A stretch of 11,169 nt of DNA, taken from positions 1 through 11,169 of the forward strand of contig URHS01000065.1 in the NCBI GenBank assembly GCA_900547685.1, read 5' to 3'. Shown here piece by piece: positions 1-6,142 of the stretch. Both the position numbers and the translations under genes were made by a program. Each line of letters opens with the position of its first letter. The stretch's first letter is position 1. The DNA comes from an uncultured Blautia sp. Lineage in GTDB: Bacteria > Bacillota > Clostridia > Lachnospirales > Lachnospiraceae. The notes beneath the pieces are model-generated. The model made no database searches, was not told the DNA's origin, and worked only from the letters and a program-made list of their open reading frames with translations.

Positions 1-15
1 CTAAAGCTTCTATAG

Positions 16-43
16 AACCACGCGACTATCGCGTGGTTTTCTT
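16..43 (+). terminator. Rho-independent terminator-like hairpin at the left edge
   Basis: A 9-bp perfect stem (AACCACGCG at 16-24 with CGCGTGGTT at 30-38) and a 5-nt loop are followed by TTCTT. The U-rich side is on the plus strand, so it would end a plus-strand transcript entering from outside the window. The minus-strand reading has no U-run. A short palindrome, TTCTATAGAA (8-17), abuts the stem. The gene it serves is not visible, and it could instead be part of a dispersed hairpin repeat. Confidence 0.65.
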
Positions 44-48
44 AATAC

Positions 49-86
49 AAAAAGAGCAGGTTTACATTTAAAAACCTGCTCTTTTT
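49..86 (-). terminator. Bidirectional terminator closing hprK-glk
   Basis: A 15-bp perfect stem (AAAAAGAGCAGGTTT at 49-63 with its complement at 72-86) encloses an 8-nt loop. The A-tract/T-tract flanks make it function in both directions. On the minus strand it begins 14 nt after the glucokinase stop codon, so it most likely ends the hprK-glk transcript. On the plus strand it could back up the hairpin at 16-43. Confidence 0.9.
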
Positions 87-100
87 ATTATTCTGTTTCA

Positions 101-1042
101 TTATCTACTTAAAATCAGTTTTGCTGCGCCGCAAATACCTGCATCATTCCCAAGAGTTGCCAACTTAATAGGTGTTTTCTTACATGCGGAAAATGCAAAT
201 TTTTCATACTGTTTCTGTACACAGTCTACCAGAACTTCTCCCGCTTTTGAAACACCGCCGCCGATAACAATAACATCAGGATCTGATACACTGGCAAAAA
301 TCGCCAATGCATGTCCTAAATATCTTGAGAACTTCTCAACAATTTCCCCTGCTAATTCATCTTGCTCTTTGTATGCATCAAATACATCTTTTGCAGTTAC
401 TTTTTCTTTTCCTCTTAAAACAGAAGATTTCTCTGAAGCTTCCAAAGCTTCTCTTGCTAATCTTGCAATTCCTGTTGCAGAAGCATACTGCTCTAAACAT
501 CCTTTGTTTCCGCAGTTACACGGAATTGTTTCGTGAGGATTTACTAAAGCATGTCCAATTTCTCCACCTGCACCGTGAGCGCCTGTTACAATTTTTTCAT
601 TAACAATAATTCCACCGCCCACACCGGTTCCAAGAGTTGCCATAATCAGGTTTTTAGCGCCTTTTCCGCCGCCTTTCCACATTTCTCCAAGAGCAGCTAC
701 ATTTGCGTCATTGCCTGCCTTTACAGCCATTCCTGTAAGTTCTTGCAGTTCCTTTTCAATGTTCTTTCTGCCCCAGTGAAGATTGACAGCACATGCAATC
801 TCTCCGTTTTCTTCAATTGGTCCCGGTAATCCGATACCAATTCCTTCTACCTCTGTTTTTTCTATCTGCTTTTCTTTCATCTTTGCCGCAATTCCTTCTG
901 CAATATCAGGAAGAATTCTCTCGCCACCATTGTCTGTATTGGTTTTGATTTCCCATTTATCTAAAATAGTTCCATCATTTAAAAACAACGCACATTTAAT
1001 GGTTGTTCCCCCCACATCAATTCCAAAACAATACTTACTCAT
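101..1042 (-). CDS. glk: ROK-family glucokinase
   Basis: Cytoplasmic ATP-dependent sugar kinase of the ROK family, most likely converting glucose to glucose-6-phosphate. At 313 aa it has normal family length. Visible motifs are the N-terminal phosphate loop DVGGTTIK (residues 9-16), the catalytic Asp112 in GNDAN, the second phosphate motif LGTGVGGG (137-144), the sugar-binding E161-IGH, and the ROK zinc site formed by His164 with CNCGNKGC (175-182). The start is an ATG with GGAG 7 nt upstream; that GGAG lies inside the last codons of hprK, whose stop codon is only 2 nt away, so translation is probably coupled. Pairing with hprK and the lack of a DNA-binding N-terminus argue for a glycolytic kinase rather than a ROK repressor. 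ROK members also include fructokinases and N-acetylmannosamine or N-acetylglucosamine kinases, so sugar specificity is inferred, not seen. Confidence 0.9.
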   Translation of the reverse strand: MSKYCFGIDVGGTTIKCALFLNDGTILDKWEIKTNTDNGGERILPDIAEGIAAKMKEKQIEKTEVEGIGIGLPGPIEENGEIACAVNLHWGRKNIEKELQELTGMAVKAGNDANVAALGEMWKGGGKGAKNLIMATLGTGVGGGIIVNEKIVTGAHGAGGEIGHALVNPHETIPCNCGNKGCLEQYASATGIARLAREALEASEKSSVLRGKEKVTAKDVFDAYKEQDELAGEIVEKFSRYLGHALAIFASVSDPDVIVIGGGVSKAGEVLVDCVQKQYEKFAFSACKKTPIKLATLGNDAGICGAAKLILSR

Positions 1043-1044
1043 CC

Positions 1045-1983
1045 TTATTCTCCATTTCCTCTTTTTTTTGTCATATTTTCCTGCACTCTTCGGTATAATT
1101 CCTGAGCTGCATTATAACCCATTTTCTTCTGTCTGTGATTAACTGCTGCTGACTCTACAATAACTGCCAGATTACGTCCCGGACGAATCGGCAAAGAATG
1201 ACATACAATCTTATTCCCTAAAAATTCTGTATATTCTTCTTCCATGCCAAGACGGTCATATTCTTTATCTCTATTCCATTCTTCTAATTTAATAACCAAA
1301 TCTATAGACTGTGTATCTTTTACACTCTCAACACCGAACAGTGTTTTTACATCGATAATACCAATTCCTCGAAGTTCAATGAAGTGGCGAGTAATATCCG
1401 GTGCAGAACCAACCAGTGTAACATCACTGACACGACGCAGTTCCACTACATCGTCACTTACCAGACGATGTCCTCTTTTAATCAATTCTAATGCAGCCTC
1501 GCTCTTTCCAATGCCGCTTTCTCCGGTAATTAAAACACCTTCACCATAAACATCCACTAAAACCCCGTGAATGGATATACATGGTGCAAGCTGCACATTC
1601 AACCAGCGAATAATCTCTGCCATAAACACAGAAGTCGTATTATGCGTCACCAATACCGGTACTTCATATTTCATTGCCAGATTCAGCATATCTTCATCCG
1701 GTTCTGTCATCGTGGTAAATACCACACATGGAATTTTACTGGAAACAAATCTCTCGAAAGCTACGATTTTTTCTTCTCTGCTTAAATGAAGAAGATAAGT
1801 ATATTCTACATACCCTATAATCTGTACTCTCTCATTTTCAAAGTGTTCTAAATAACCTGTCAGCTGCAATGCAGGACGATTAATTTCCGGTGTATTAATC
1901 ATTTTCTTTGAAATGTCAATTTCCGGTGTTTTATTATACAGGTTTAATTCCTGCACCATCTTCTTTAACTCTACACCATTCAT
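1045..1983 (-). CDS. hprK: HPr kinase/phosphorylase
   Basis: Bifunctional enzyme that phosphorylates HPr of the sugar phosphotransferase system on Ser46 when energy and fructose-1,6-bisphosphate are high, and dephosphorylates it when phosphate is high; P-Ser-HPr is the corepressor for CcpA in Firmicutes. At 312 aa it is of standard length. The N-terminal domain (about 1-130) precedes the kinase domain. His139 (IHG), the Walker A loop GESGIGKS (154-161), Asp177-Asp178, the family signature ELRGIGIIDV (203-212) and the C-terminal IRPGRN (266-271) are all present, so both activities should be intact. The ATG start has AAGGAG 8 nt upstream. A near-consensus promoter lies about 40 nt before the start, so hprK-glk is a transcription unit of its own downstream of uvrC. 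The stop codon is 2 nt from the glucokinase start. Confidence 0.97.
   Translation of the reverse strand: MNGVELKKMVQELNLYNKTPEIDISKKMINTPEINRPALQLTGYLEHFENERVQIIGYVEYTYLLHLSREEKIVAFERFVSSKIPCVVFTTMTEPDEDMLNLAMKYEVPVLVTHNTTSVFMAEIIRWLNVQLAPCISIHGVLVDVYGEGVLITGESGIGKSEAALELIKRGHRLVSDDVVELRRVSDVTLVGSAPDITRHFIELRGIGIIDVKTLFGVESVKDTQSIDLVIKLEEWNRDKEYDRLGMEEEYTEFLGNKIVCHSLPIRPGRNLAVIVESAAVNHRQKKMGYNAAQELYRRVQENMTKKRGNGE
1050..1053 (-). promoter_or_regulatory. Ribosome binding site of glk inside hprK
   Basis: GGAG, read on the minus strand, sits in the last sense codons of hprK (Gly-Glu-stop) 7 nt before the glk ATG. Ribosomes finishing hprK end almost on the glk start, which is the usual layout for translational coupling and fixed stoichiometry. 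Confidence 0.75.
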
Positions 1984-2023
1984 ATTCCATTCTCCTTCTG
2001 TTCTATCTTAAACTCTTCTTTAT

Positions 2024-2052
2024 ATTTTATCATATCTATTTTTACATGACAA
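2024..2052 (-). promoter_or_regulatory. Sigma-A-type promoter for hprK-glk
   Basis: On the minus strand, TTGTCA (-35, at 2047-2052) and TAAAAT (-10, at 2024-2029) are separated by exactly 17 nt, and the -10 box is preceded by TGA, giving an extended -10. It lies between the uvrC stop and the hprK ribosome binding site and points to hprK. The 5' leader would be about 35 nt. No terminator is seen between uvrC and this promoter, so read-through from uvrC may add to expression. Confidence 0.75.
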
Positions 2053-2071
2053 GCAAAGTGCCTGACCTTTA

Positions 2072-3937
2072 TTACTCCTTTTTATGAAAAAACTCATATA
2101 CCTGTCTGGCTGCTCTCTCATTCATAGACTCTATATTTGAAAGAGTTTCCACGGATGCTTCCCGAATGCCTTCCAATCCTTTAAAATGCTTCATAAGTGC
2201 CTTTCTTCTGGTCTCGCCAATTCCGGGAATATCGTCTAAAACAGAATGAACCTGCCCTTTGCTTCTCAAAGAACGATGGTATTCAATAGCGAATCTATGC
2301 GCTTCGTCCTGTACTCTTGTAATAAGTTTAAATCCCTCACTGTCTCTGCTAATGGGAATTTCCTGATTGTTATAGTACAAACCTCTTGTCCGGTGTTTAT
2401 CGTCTTTTACCATACCGCATACAGGTATGCTCAACTGCAGCTTTTCTAAAACAGATAAAGCAATATTCACCTGTCCTTTTCCGCCATCCATGAGAATTAA
2501 ATCCGGAAAACGAGTAAAACTTCCAAATTCATCTTCTAACTGCTGCCGTTTCCGTTCTTCTCTCTCGTCCATACCATGTACAAACCGACGTGTAAGAACC
2601 TCCTCCATACTGGCATAATCATTTGGTCCCTGCACACTTTTAATTTTAAACTTCCTATAATCACTGCGTTTGGGTTTTCCTTTTTCATATACCACCATAG
2701 AACCTACAGACTGAAAACCACTGATATTAGAGATATCGTAAGCCTCCATTCTCTGAATCCCTGACAAACCTAAAAGCTCTTCAATTTCTTTCACAGCAAA
2801 GATGGTTCTGCCTTCTTCTCTTTTAATTCGTTCCTTATCCTGTCTTAAAACTAATTTTGCATTGTGGTATGCCATTTCCACAAGCTTTTCCTTTGTCCCC
2901 TTTTTCGGTACACAAATACGCACTTTTTTCCCTTTTCTTGACTCCAGCCATTTTGCTATTAACTCCTGATCTTCCACTTCTTCCTGCAGCATAATCTCTC
3001 TTGGTATAAAAGGAGTTCCCGCATAAAACTGTTTTAAAAAGCTGGACAAAATGCCTTTCCTATTTTCTCCTGGCGCTGACTTCATATAAAAATGGTCTCT
3101 GCCAATAAGTTTCCCATCTCTTACAAAAAACACCTGAACTACTGCATCTGCATCTTCCATTGCTGCTGCAATAATGTCTTTATCTTCGCCCGGGTGATCT
3201 GTAATCTTCTGTCTTTCACCTATTTTTTTCACACTTTGCATCAAATCTCTATATTGAGCAGCATCCTCAAACTCCATCTTCTCAGATACCTCATACATTT
3301 TTTTTTCTAGCTGTGCAAGAATTTTCTTATGATTTCCATTCAAAAAATCAAGCAGCTCTTCTACCTGTTCTCTATAAACGGCTTCTGTAATGTAACCCTG
3401 ACAAGGAGCATCACACTGCTTAATATGATAATAAAGGCAAGGTCTTTCTTTTCCGATATCTTTGGGCAAATTTCGATTACATGTTCTTAAATGATAAAGC
3501 TTACGTGTCAGCTCAATAACATCTTTTACAGCCCCTGCACTGGTATACGGGCCAAAATACTTAGATTTATCCTTCCTCATACTTCTGGCTGTCATAATCC
3601 GCGGAAATGCCTCGCCTACTGTCACCTTAATAAAAGGATAGTTTTTATCATCCTTCAACATGGTATTATACTTTGGGCAATGCTCCTTAATCAAATTAGA
3701 CTCCAAAACCAGCGCTTCCAATTCTGAGTCTGTTACAATATATTCAAAGCGGGCAATCTGCTCCACCATCTGCTCTTTTTTAATTCCCAGATTTCTGCTT
3801 TTCTGAAAATACTGCCTGACTCTGTTTTTCAAACTAATTGCCTTCCCTACATAAATAATGGCATCTTGCTCATCATGCATAATATAGACGCCGGGAAGAG
3901 AAGGCAGCTTCTTCAATTCTTCTTCTATGTGAAACAT
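2072..3937 (-). CDS. uvrC: Excinuclease ABC subunit C
   Basis: UvrC makes both incisions around bulky DNA lesions in nucleotide excision repair, after UvrA and UvrB locate the damage. From the chosen start it has 621 aa, typical for the family. Order of parts: GIY-YIG nuclease (GVY 16-18, YVG 29-31, Arg39), a four-cysteine cluster at 153, 167, 175 and 179 matching the iron-sulfur site known in UvrC, a UVR helix pair (about 205-240) that contacts UvrB, the RNase H-like 5' nuclease (Asp401 in AYDIS, Asp484 in MDGG, His547 in EAHRF), and a C-terminal helix-hairpin-helix (PGIGETRR, 571-578). A longer reading frame begins at a TTG at 3955, but that adds codons covering the Shine-Dalgarno AAAGGAG itself; the ATG at 3937 with 6-nt spacing is correct. 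It is boxed in upstream by the ftsH terminator, so expression may depend on read-through. No LexA box is visible. Confidence 0.97.
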   Translation of the reverse strand: MFHIEEELKKLPSLPGVYIMHDEQDAIIYVGKAISLKNRVRQYFQKSRNLGIKKEQMVEQIARFEYIVTDSELEALVLESNLIKEHCPKYNTMLKDDKNYPFIKVTVGEAFPRIMTARSMRKDKSKYFGPYTSAGAVKDVIELTRKLYHLRTCNRNLPKDIGKERPCLYYHIKQCDAPCQGYITEAVYREQVEELLDFLNGNHKKILAQLEKKMYEVSEKMEFEDAAQYRDLMQSVKKIGERQKITDHPGEDKDIIAAAMEDADAVVQVFFVRDGKLIGRDHFYMKSAPGENRKGILSSFLKQFYAGTPFIPREIMLQEEVEDQELIAKWLESRKGKKVRICVPKKGTKEKLVEMAYHNAKLVLRQDKERIKREEGRTIFAVKEIEELLGLSGIQRMEAYDISNISGFQSVGSMVVYEKGKPKRSDYRKFKIKSVQGPNDYASMEEVLTRRFVHGMDEREERKRQQLEDEFGSFTRFPDLILMDGGKGQVNIALSVLEKLQLSIPVCGMVKDDKHRTRGLYYNNQEIPISRDSEGFKLITRVQDEAHRFAIEYHRSLRSKGQVHSVLDDIPGIGETRRKALMKHFKGLEGIREASVETLSNIESMNERAARQVYEFFHKKE

Positions 3938-3943
3938 TCTGCT

Positions 3944-3950
3944 CTCCTTT
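3944..3950 (-). promoter_or_regulatory. Ribosome binding site that fixes the uvrC start
   Basis: AAAGGAG on the minus strand ends 6 nt before the ATG at 3937. The upstream in-frame TTG at 3955 would place this element inside the coding region and has no comparable site of its own. The element lies only a few bases after the U-run of the ftsH terminator. Confidence 0.8.
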
Positions 3951-3953
3951 CGC

Positions 3954-4005
3954 AAAAAATCCCCCTTCTTTTTTATTCTTTCGTATTGAAAAAGAAGGAG
4001 GATTT
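3954..4005 (-). terminator. Terminator of ftsH, directly upstream of uvrC
   Basis: On the minus strand a 17-position stem (4005-3989 with 3973-3957, one C/A mismatch at 3963/3999) encloses a 15-nt loop and runs into six U residues (3959-3954). It starts 4 nt after the ftsH stop codon. The stem is largely AT/GC purine-pyrimidine, rich in AAGAAGG. There is no room for a separate promoter between its end and the uvrC ribosome binding site. Confidence 0.85.
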
Positions 4006-4009
4006 CTAT

Positions 4010-5923
4010 TTATTCTTTTATTTCTGTTTCTACAGCCGATGCTTCTTCTGTAGGTTCCTTTATTCCTTTTATCTCATGGAAAATTTTCATGAATTCCTTA
4101 CCTGTAATAGTTTCTTTCTGAATAAGAAATCCTGCAATTTTATCAAGAGCTTCGCGATTTTCGCTCAAAAGCTTTTTCGCCTCATCGTAGGATTTCTTCA
4201 GAAGTTTCATAACTTCATGGTCAATCTCTGTAGCTGTAGAGTCACCGCAATTTAACATTGTTCTGCCGTCCAGATACTGGTTCTGACTCTCTGCAAGTCC
4301 CATTAATCCAAAACGATCAGACATACCGTACTGGGTAATCATAGCTCTGGCAATCTTTGTTGCCTGTTCAATATCATTTGCAGCACCGGTGGTAACTGTG
4401 TCGAACACAATTTCCTCTGCGGCACGTCCACCCAGATATCCTACCAGCATTGCTTCTAACTCTTTCCTTGTATTTAAGAACTTTTCTTCTTCCGGAACAT
4501 GCATAACATATCCCAAAGCTCCCATTGTTCTAGGTACAATGGTAATCTTCTGTACCGGCTCAGAGTCTTTCTGTAAAGCACTTACCAGCGCATGTCCAAC
4601 TTCGTGATAAGAAACAATTTTTCTTTCTTCTTTGCTTAAAATTCTGTCTTTCTTTTCTTTACCTACCAGAACAACCTCTACGGCTTCTAATAAATCTTTC
4701 TGTGATACAGCCTGTCTTCCGTTCTTTACTGCCAGAATTGCCGCTTCATTGACCATATTCGCCAAATCAGAGCCAACAGCTCCTGAAGTTGCCAAAGCAA
4801 TCCCCTCTAAATCTACGGTTTCATCTAAAGAAACATTTTTTGCATGTACTTTCAGAATACTAATTCTCCCTTTTAAATCAGGGCGGTCTACGATTACTCG
4901 TCTGTCAAATCGTCCCGGTCTTAAAAGCGCCGGATCTAGCACTTCCGGTCTGTTTGTTGCAGCCAGAATTAAAAGTCCTTTAGAAGTATCAAATCCATCC
5001 ATTTCAGCAAGAAGCTGGTTTAATGTCTGCTCACGCTCATCATTTCCGCCATATCTGGAATCTCTGCTCTTTCCAATGGCATCCACTTCATCAATGAAAA
5101 TAATACAAGGCGCATTTTTCTTTGCCTCTTCAAACAAATCACGTACTCGTGATGCACCTACACCAACAAACATTTCTACGAAATCAGAACCGGACAGTGA
5201 AAAGAAAGGCACATGTGCTTCCCCGGCAACTGCTTTTGCCAAAAGTGTCTTACCAGTACCCGGAGGTCCCACAAGCAGTGCACCTTTGGGAAGTTTTGCA
5301 CCAATTGCTGTATATTTTCCCGGATTATGCAGGAAATCAACCACTTCCTGCAAAGACTCTTTTGCCTCATCCTGTCCTGCTACATCTTTAAATGTAATTC
5401 CTGTTTCTTTCTGCACATAAGCCTTGGCTTTGCTCTTTCCTACGCCGCCCATCATACCGCCGTTTTTATTCATACGGCGAAACAACATATTTAACAGAAA
5501 GAACATTAAAACAATAGGTACAATAAGACTAATCAGACTGAAGAAAATTTCCATAACTACATTTGGCTTTTCTGTATAATAGTCATTGACTCCCGCTCTT
5601 TCCAATCGTTTTATCAAATTTGTCTTATCTTCTGAAAGAATGGTATAAACCTCTTTCTTCGCACCCATGCGCTTCTGCTCTTTCAAGGTAACTTTTAAAG
5701 TTTCCCCTTTAATCTGTACCTCCTGAACCTTGCCCTGTTCCAGTAAATCTACGAACTTACTGTATTTAATTTCACTGGAACCACCTTGCATTGCCATTGT
5801 CAGAAGATTTACTAAAAACATAACCACCATGATGCAGATTAAAAGCATCAACAAAGGTTGTTTATTCTTAGGTCCATTATTGTCATTCTTATTTTGTGGA
5901 CCTTGATTTTGATTTTGCTCCAT
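4010..5923 (-). CDS. ftsH: ATP-dependent zinc metalloprotease FtsH
   Basis: Membrane-anchored hexameric AAA+ protease that extracts and degrades misfolded membrane proteins and some regulators. From the chosen start it has 637 aa. A Gln/Asn-rich N-tail (1-22) precedes TM1 (about 23-45), a small extracytoplasmic domain (about 46-120), TM2 (about 122-148) and a Gly-rich linker. The AAA module has Walker A GPPGTGKT (219-226), pore loop FVG (252-254), Walker B IIFIDE (274-279) and arginine fingers R335/R338 in RPGRFDRR. The zinc protease motif is HEVGH (440-444), with Asp517 as third ligand. A longer frame from an ATG at 6007 would start upstream of the promoter, so it is rejected; the ATG at 5923 has AGGAGG 6 nt away. 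It is divergent from the DUF1846 gene. No CIRCE or CtsR operator is visible, so classical heat-shock control is not supported here. Confidence 0.98.
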   Translation of the reverse strand: MEQNQNQGPQNKNDNNGPKNKQPLLMLLICIMVVMFLVNLLTMAMQGGSSEIKYSKFVDLLEQGKVQEVQIKGETLKVTLKEQKRMGAKKEVYTILSEDKTNLIKRLERAGVNDYYTEKPNVVMEIFFSLISLIVPIVLMFFLLNMLFRRMNKNGGMMGGVGKSKAKAYVQKETGITFKDVAGQDEAKESLQEVVDFLHNPGKYTAIGAKLPKGALLVGPPGTGKTLLAKAVAGEAHVPFFSLSGSDFVEMFVGVGASRVRDLFEEAKKNAPCIIFIDEVDAIGKSRDSRYGGNDEREQTLNQLLAEMDGFDTSKGLLILAATNRPEVLDPALLRPGRFDRRVIVDRPDLKGRISILKVHAKNVSLDETVDLEGIALATSGAVGSDLANMVNEAAILAVKNGRQAVSQKDLLEAVEVVLVGKEKKDRILSKEERKIVSYHEVGHALVSALQKDSEPVQKITIVPRTMGALGYVMHVPEEEKFLNTRKELEAMLVGYLGGRAAEEIVFDTVTTGAANDIEQATKIARAMITQYGMSDRFGLMGLAESQNQYLDGRTMLNCGDSTATEIDHEVMKLLKKSYDEAKKLLSENREALDKIAGFLIQKETITGKEFMKIFHEIKGIKEPTEEASAVETEIKE

Positions 5924-5929
5924 TTTTAT

Positions 5930-5935
5930 CCTCCT
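5930..5935 (-). promoter_or_regulatory. Ribosome binding site that fixes the ftsH start
   Basis: A full AGGAGG on the minus strand ends 6 nt before the ATG at 5923. Two further in-frame ATG codons lie upstream (M24 and M1 of the longer frame) without a good site, and the longest one precedes the promoter. Confidence 0.85.
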
Positions 5936-5950
5936 CATATTATCTCTTCT

Positions 5951-5979
5951 ATTATAAAGATTACCGTGATATAAATCAA
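5951..5979 (-). promoter_or_regulatory. Sigma-A-type promoter for ftsH
   Basis: On the minus strand TTGATT (-35, 5974-5979) and a perfect TATAAT (-10, 5951-5956) are separated by 17 nt. The predicted transcript starts about 20 nt before the ftsH coding region. This also rules out the longer ftsH reading frame. Confidence 0.85.
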
Positions 5980-6065
5980 CATTTAGATTGTGAAAAAGCG
6001 GACACATTTATTAAACTTTTGTAAATTTATGTTGAATATACACAAAATAAAACATTTTTCTTTTT

Positions 6066-6111
6066 ACCACTGGAATTTCCCCTTGCTTTTGTAGTATACT
6101 ATCGCAGTGGT
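6066..6111. repeat. Inverted repeat bracketing the DUF1846 gene promoter
   Basis: ACCACTG (6066-6072) and its exact inverse complement CAGTGGT (6105-6111) are separated by 32 nt. If the -10 box at 6095-6100 is used, the left arm covers the -35 region and the right arm covers the transcription start. This could be a pair of operator half-sites or simply a chance 7-mer dyad. Confidence 0.4.
6071..6100 (+). promoter_or_regulatory. Probable promoter of the DUF1846 gene
   Basis: TATACT (6095-6100) is a good -10 box located 43 nt before the start codon. The only -35 candidate at useful spacing is TGGAAT (6071-6076, 18-nt spacer), a poor match, so the promoter may be weak or need an activator. It is divergent from the ftsH promoter and about 115 bp from it. 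Confidence 0.45.
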
Positions 6112-6142
6112 TTAAAAAAAATTATAGAAAAGGGGCATGAAT

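Noticed and set aside
2045..2065. Possible uvrC terminator (CAGGCA-CTT-TGCTTG)
   Set aside because: The stem is only 6 bp with a wobble pair and no U-run, and it overlaps the hprK -35 box.
3938..3955. Longer uvrC start at a TTG (3955), adding six residues
   Set aside because: Those codons consist of the Shine-Dalgarno region of the ATG at 3937, and the TTG lies within the terminator U-run area with no ribosome binding site of its own.
4632..5420. Plus-strand open frame of 262 codons
   Set aside because: It is antisense to the conserved AAA domain of ftsH, has Ser/Thr/Pro-rich composition typical of a shadow frame, and resembles no protein family.
5989..6006. Possible CcpA (cre) site, TGTGAAAAAGCGGACACA
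   Set aside because: The TGNAANCG core is broken by two extra bases; only a TGTG/CACA dyad remains, which is too short to call.
5924..6007. Longer ftsH start at the ATG at 6007, adding 28 residues
   Set aside because: The near-consensus promoter at 5951-5979 lies inside this extension, and the ATG at 5923 has a perfect AGGAGG.
5924..6142. Heat-shock operators (CIRCE or CtsR boxes) upstream of ftsH
   Set aside because: Neither the GAGTGCTAA dyad nor the GGTCAAA repeats are present.
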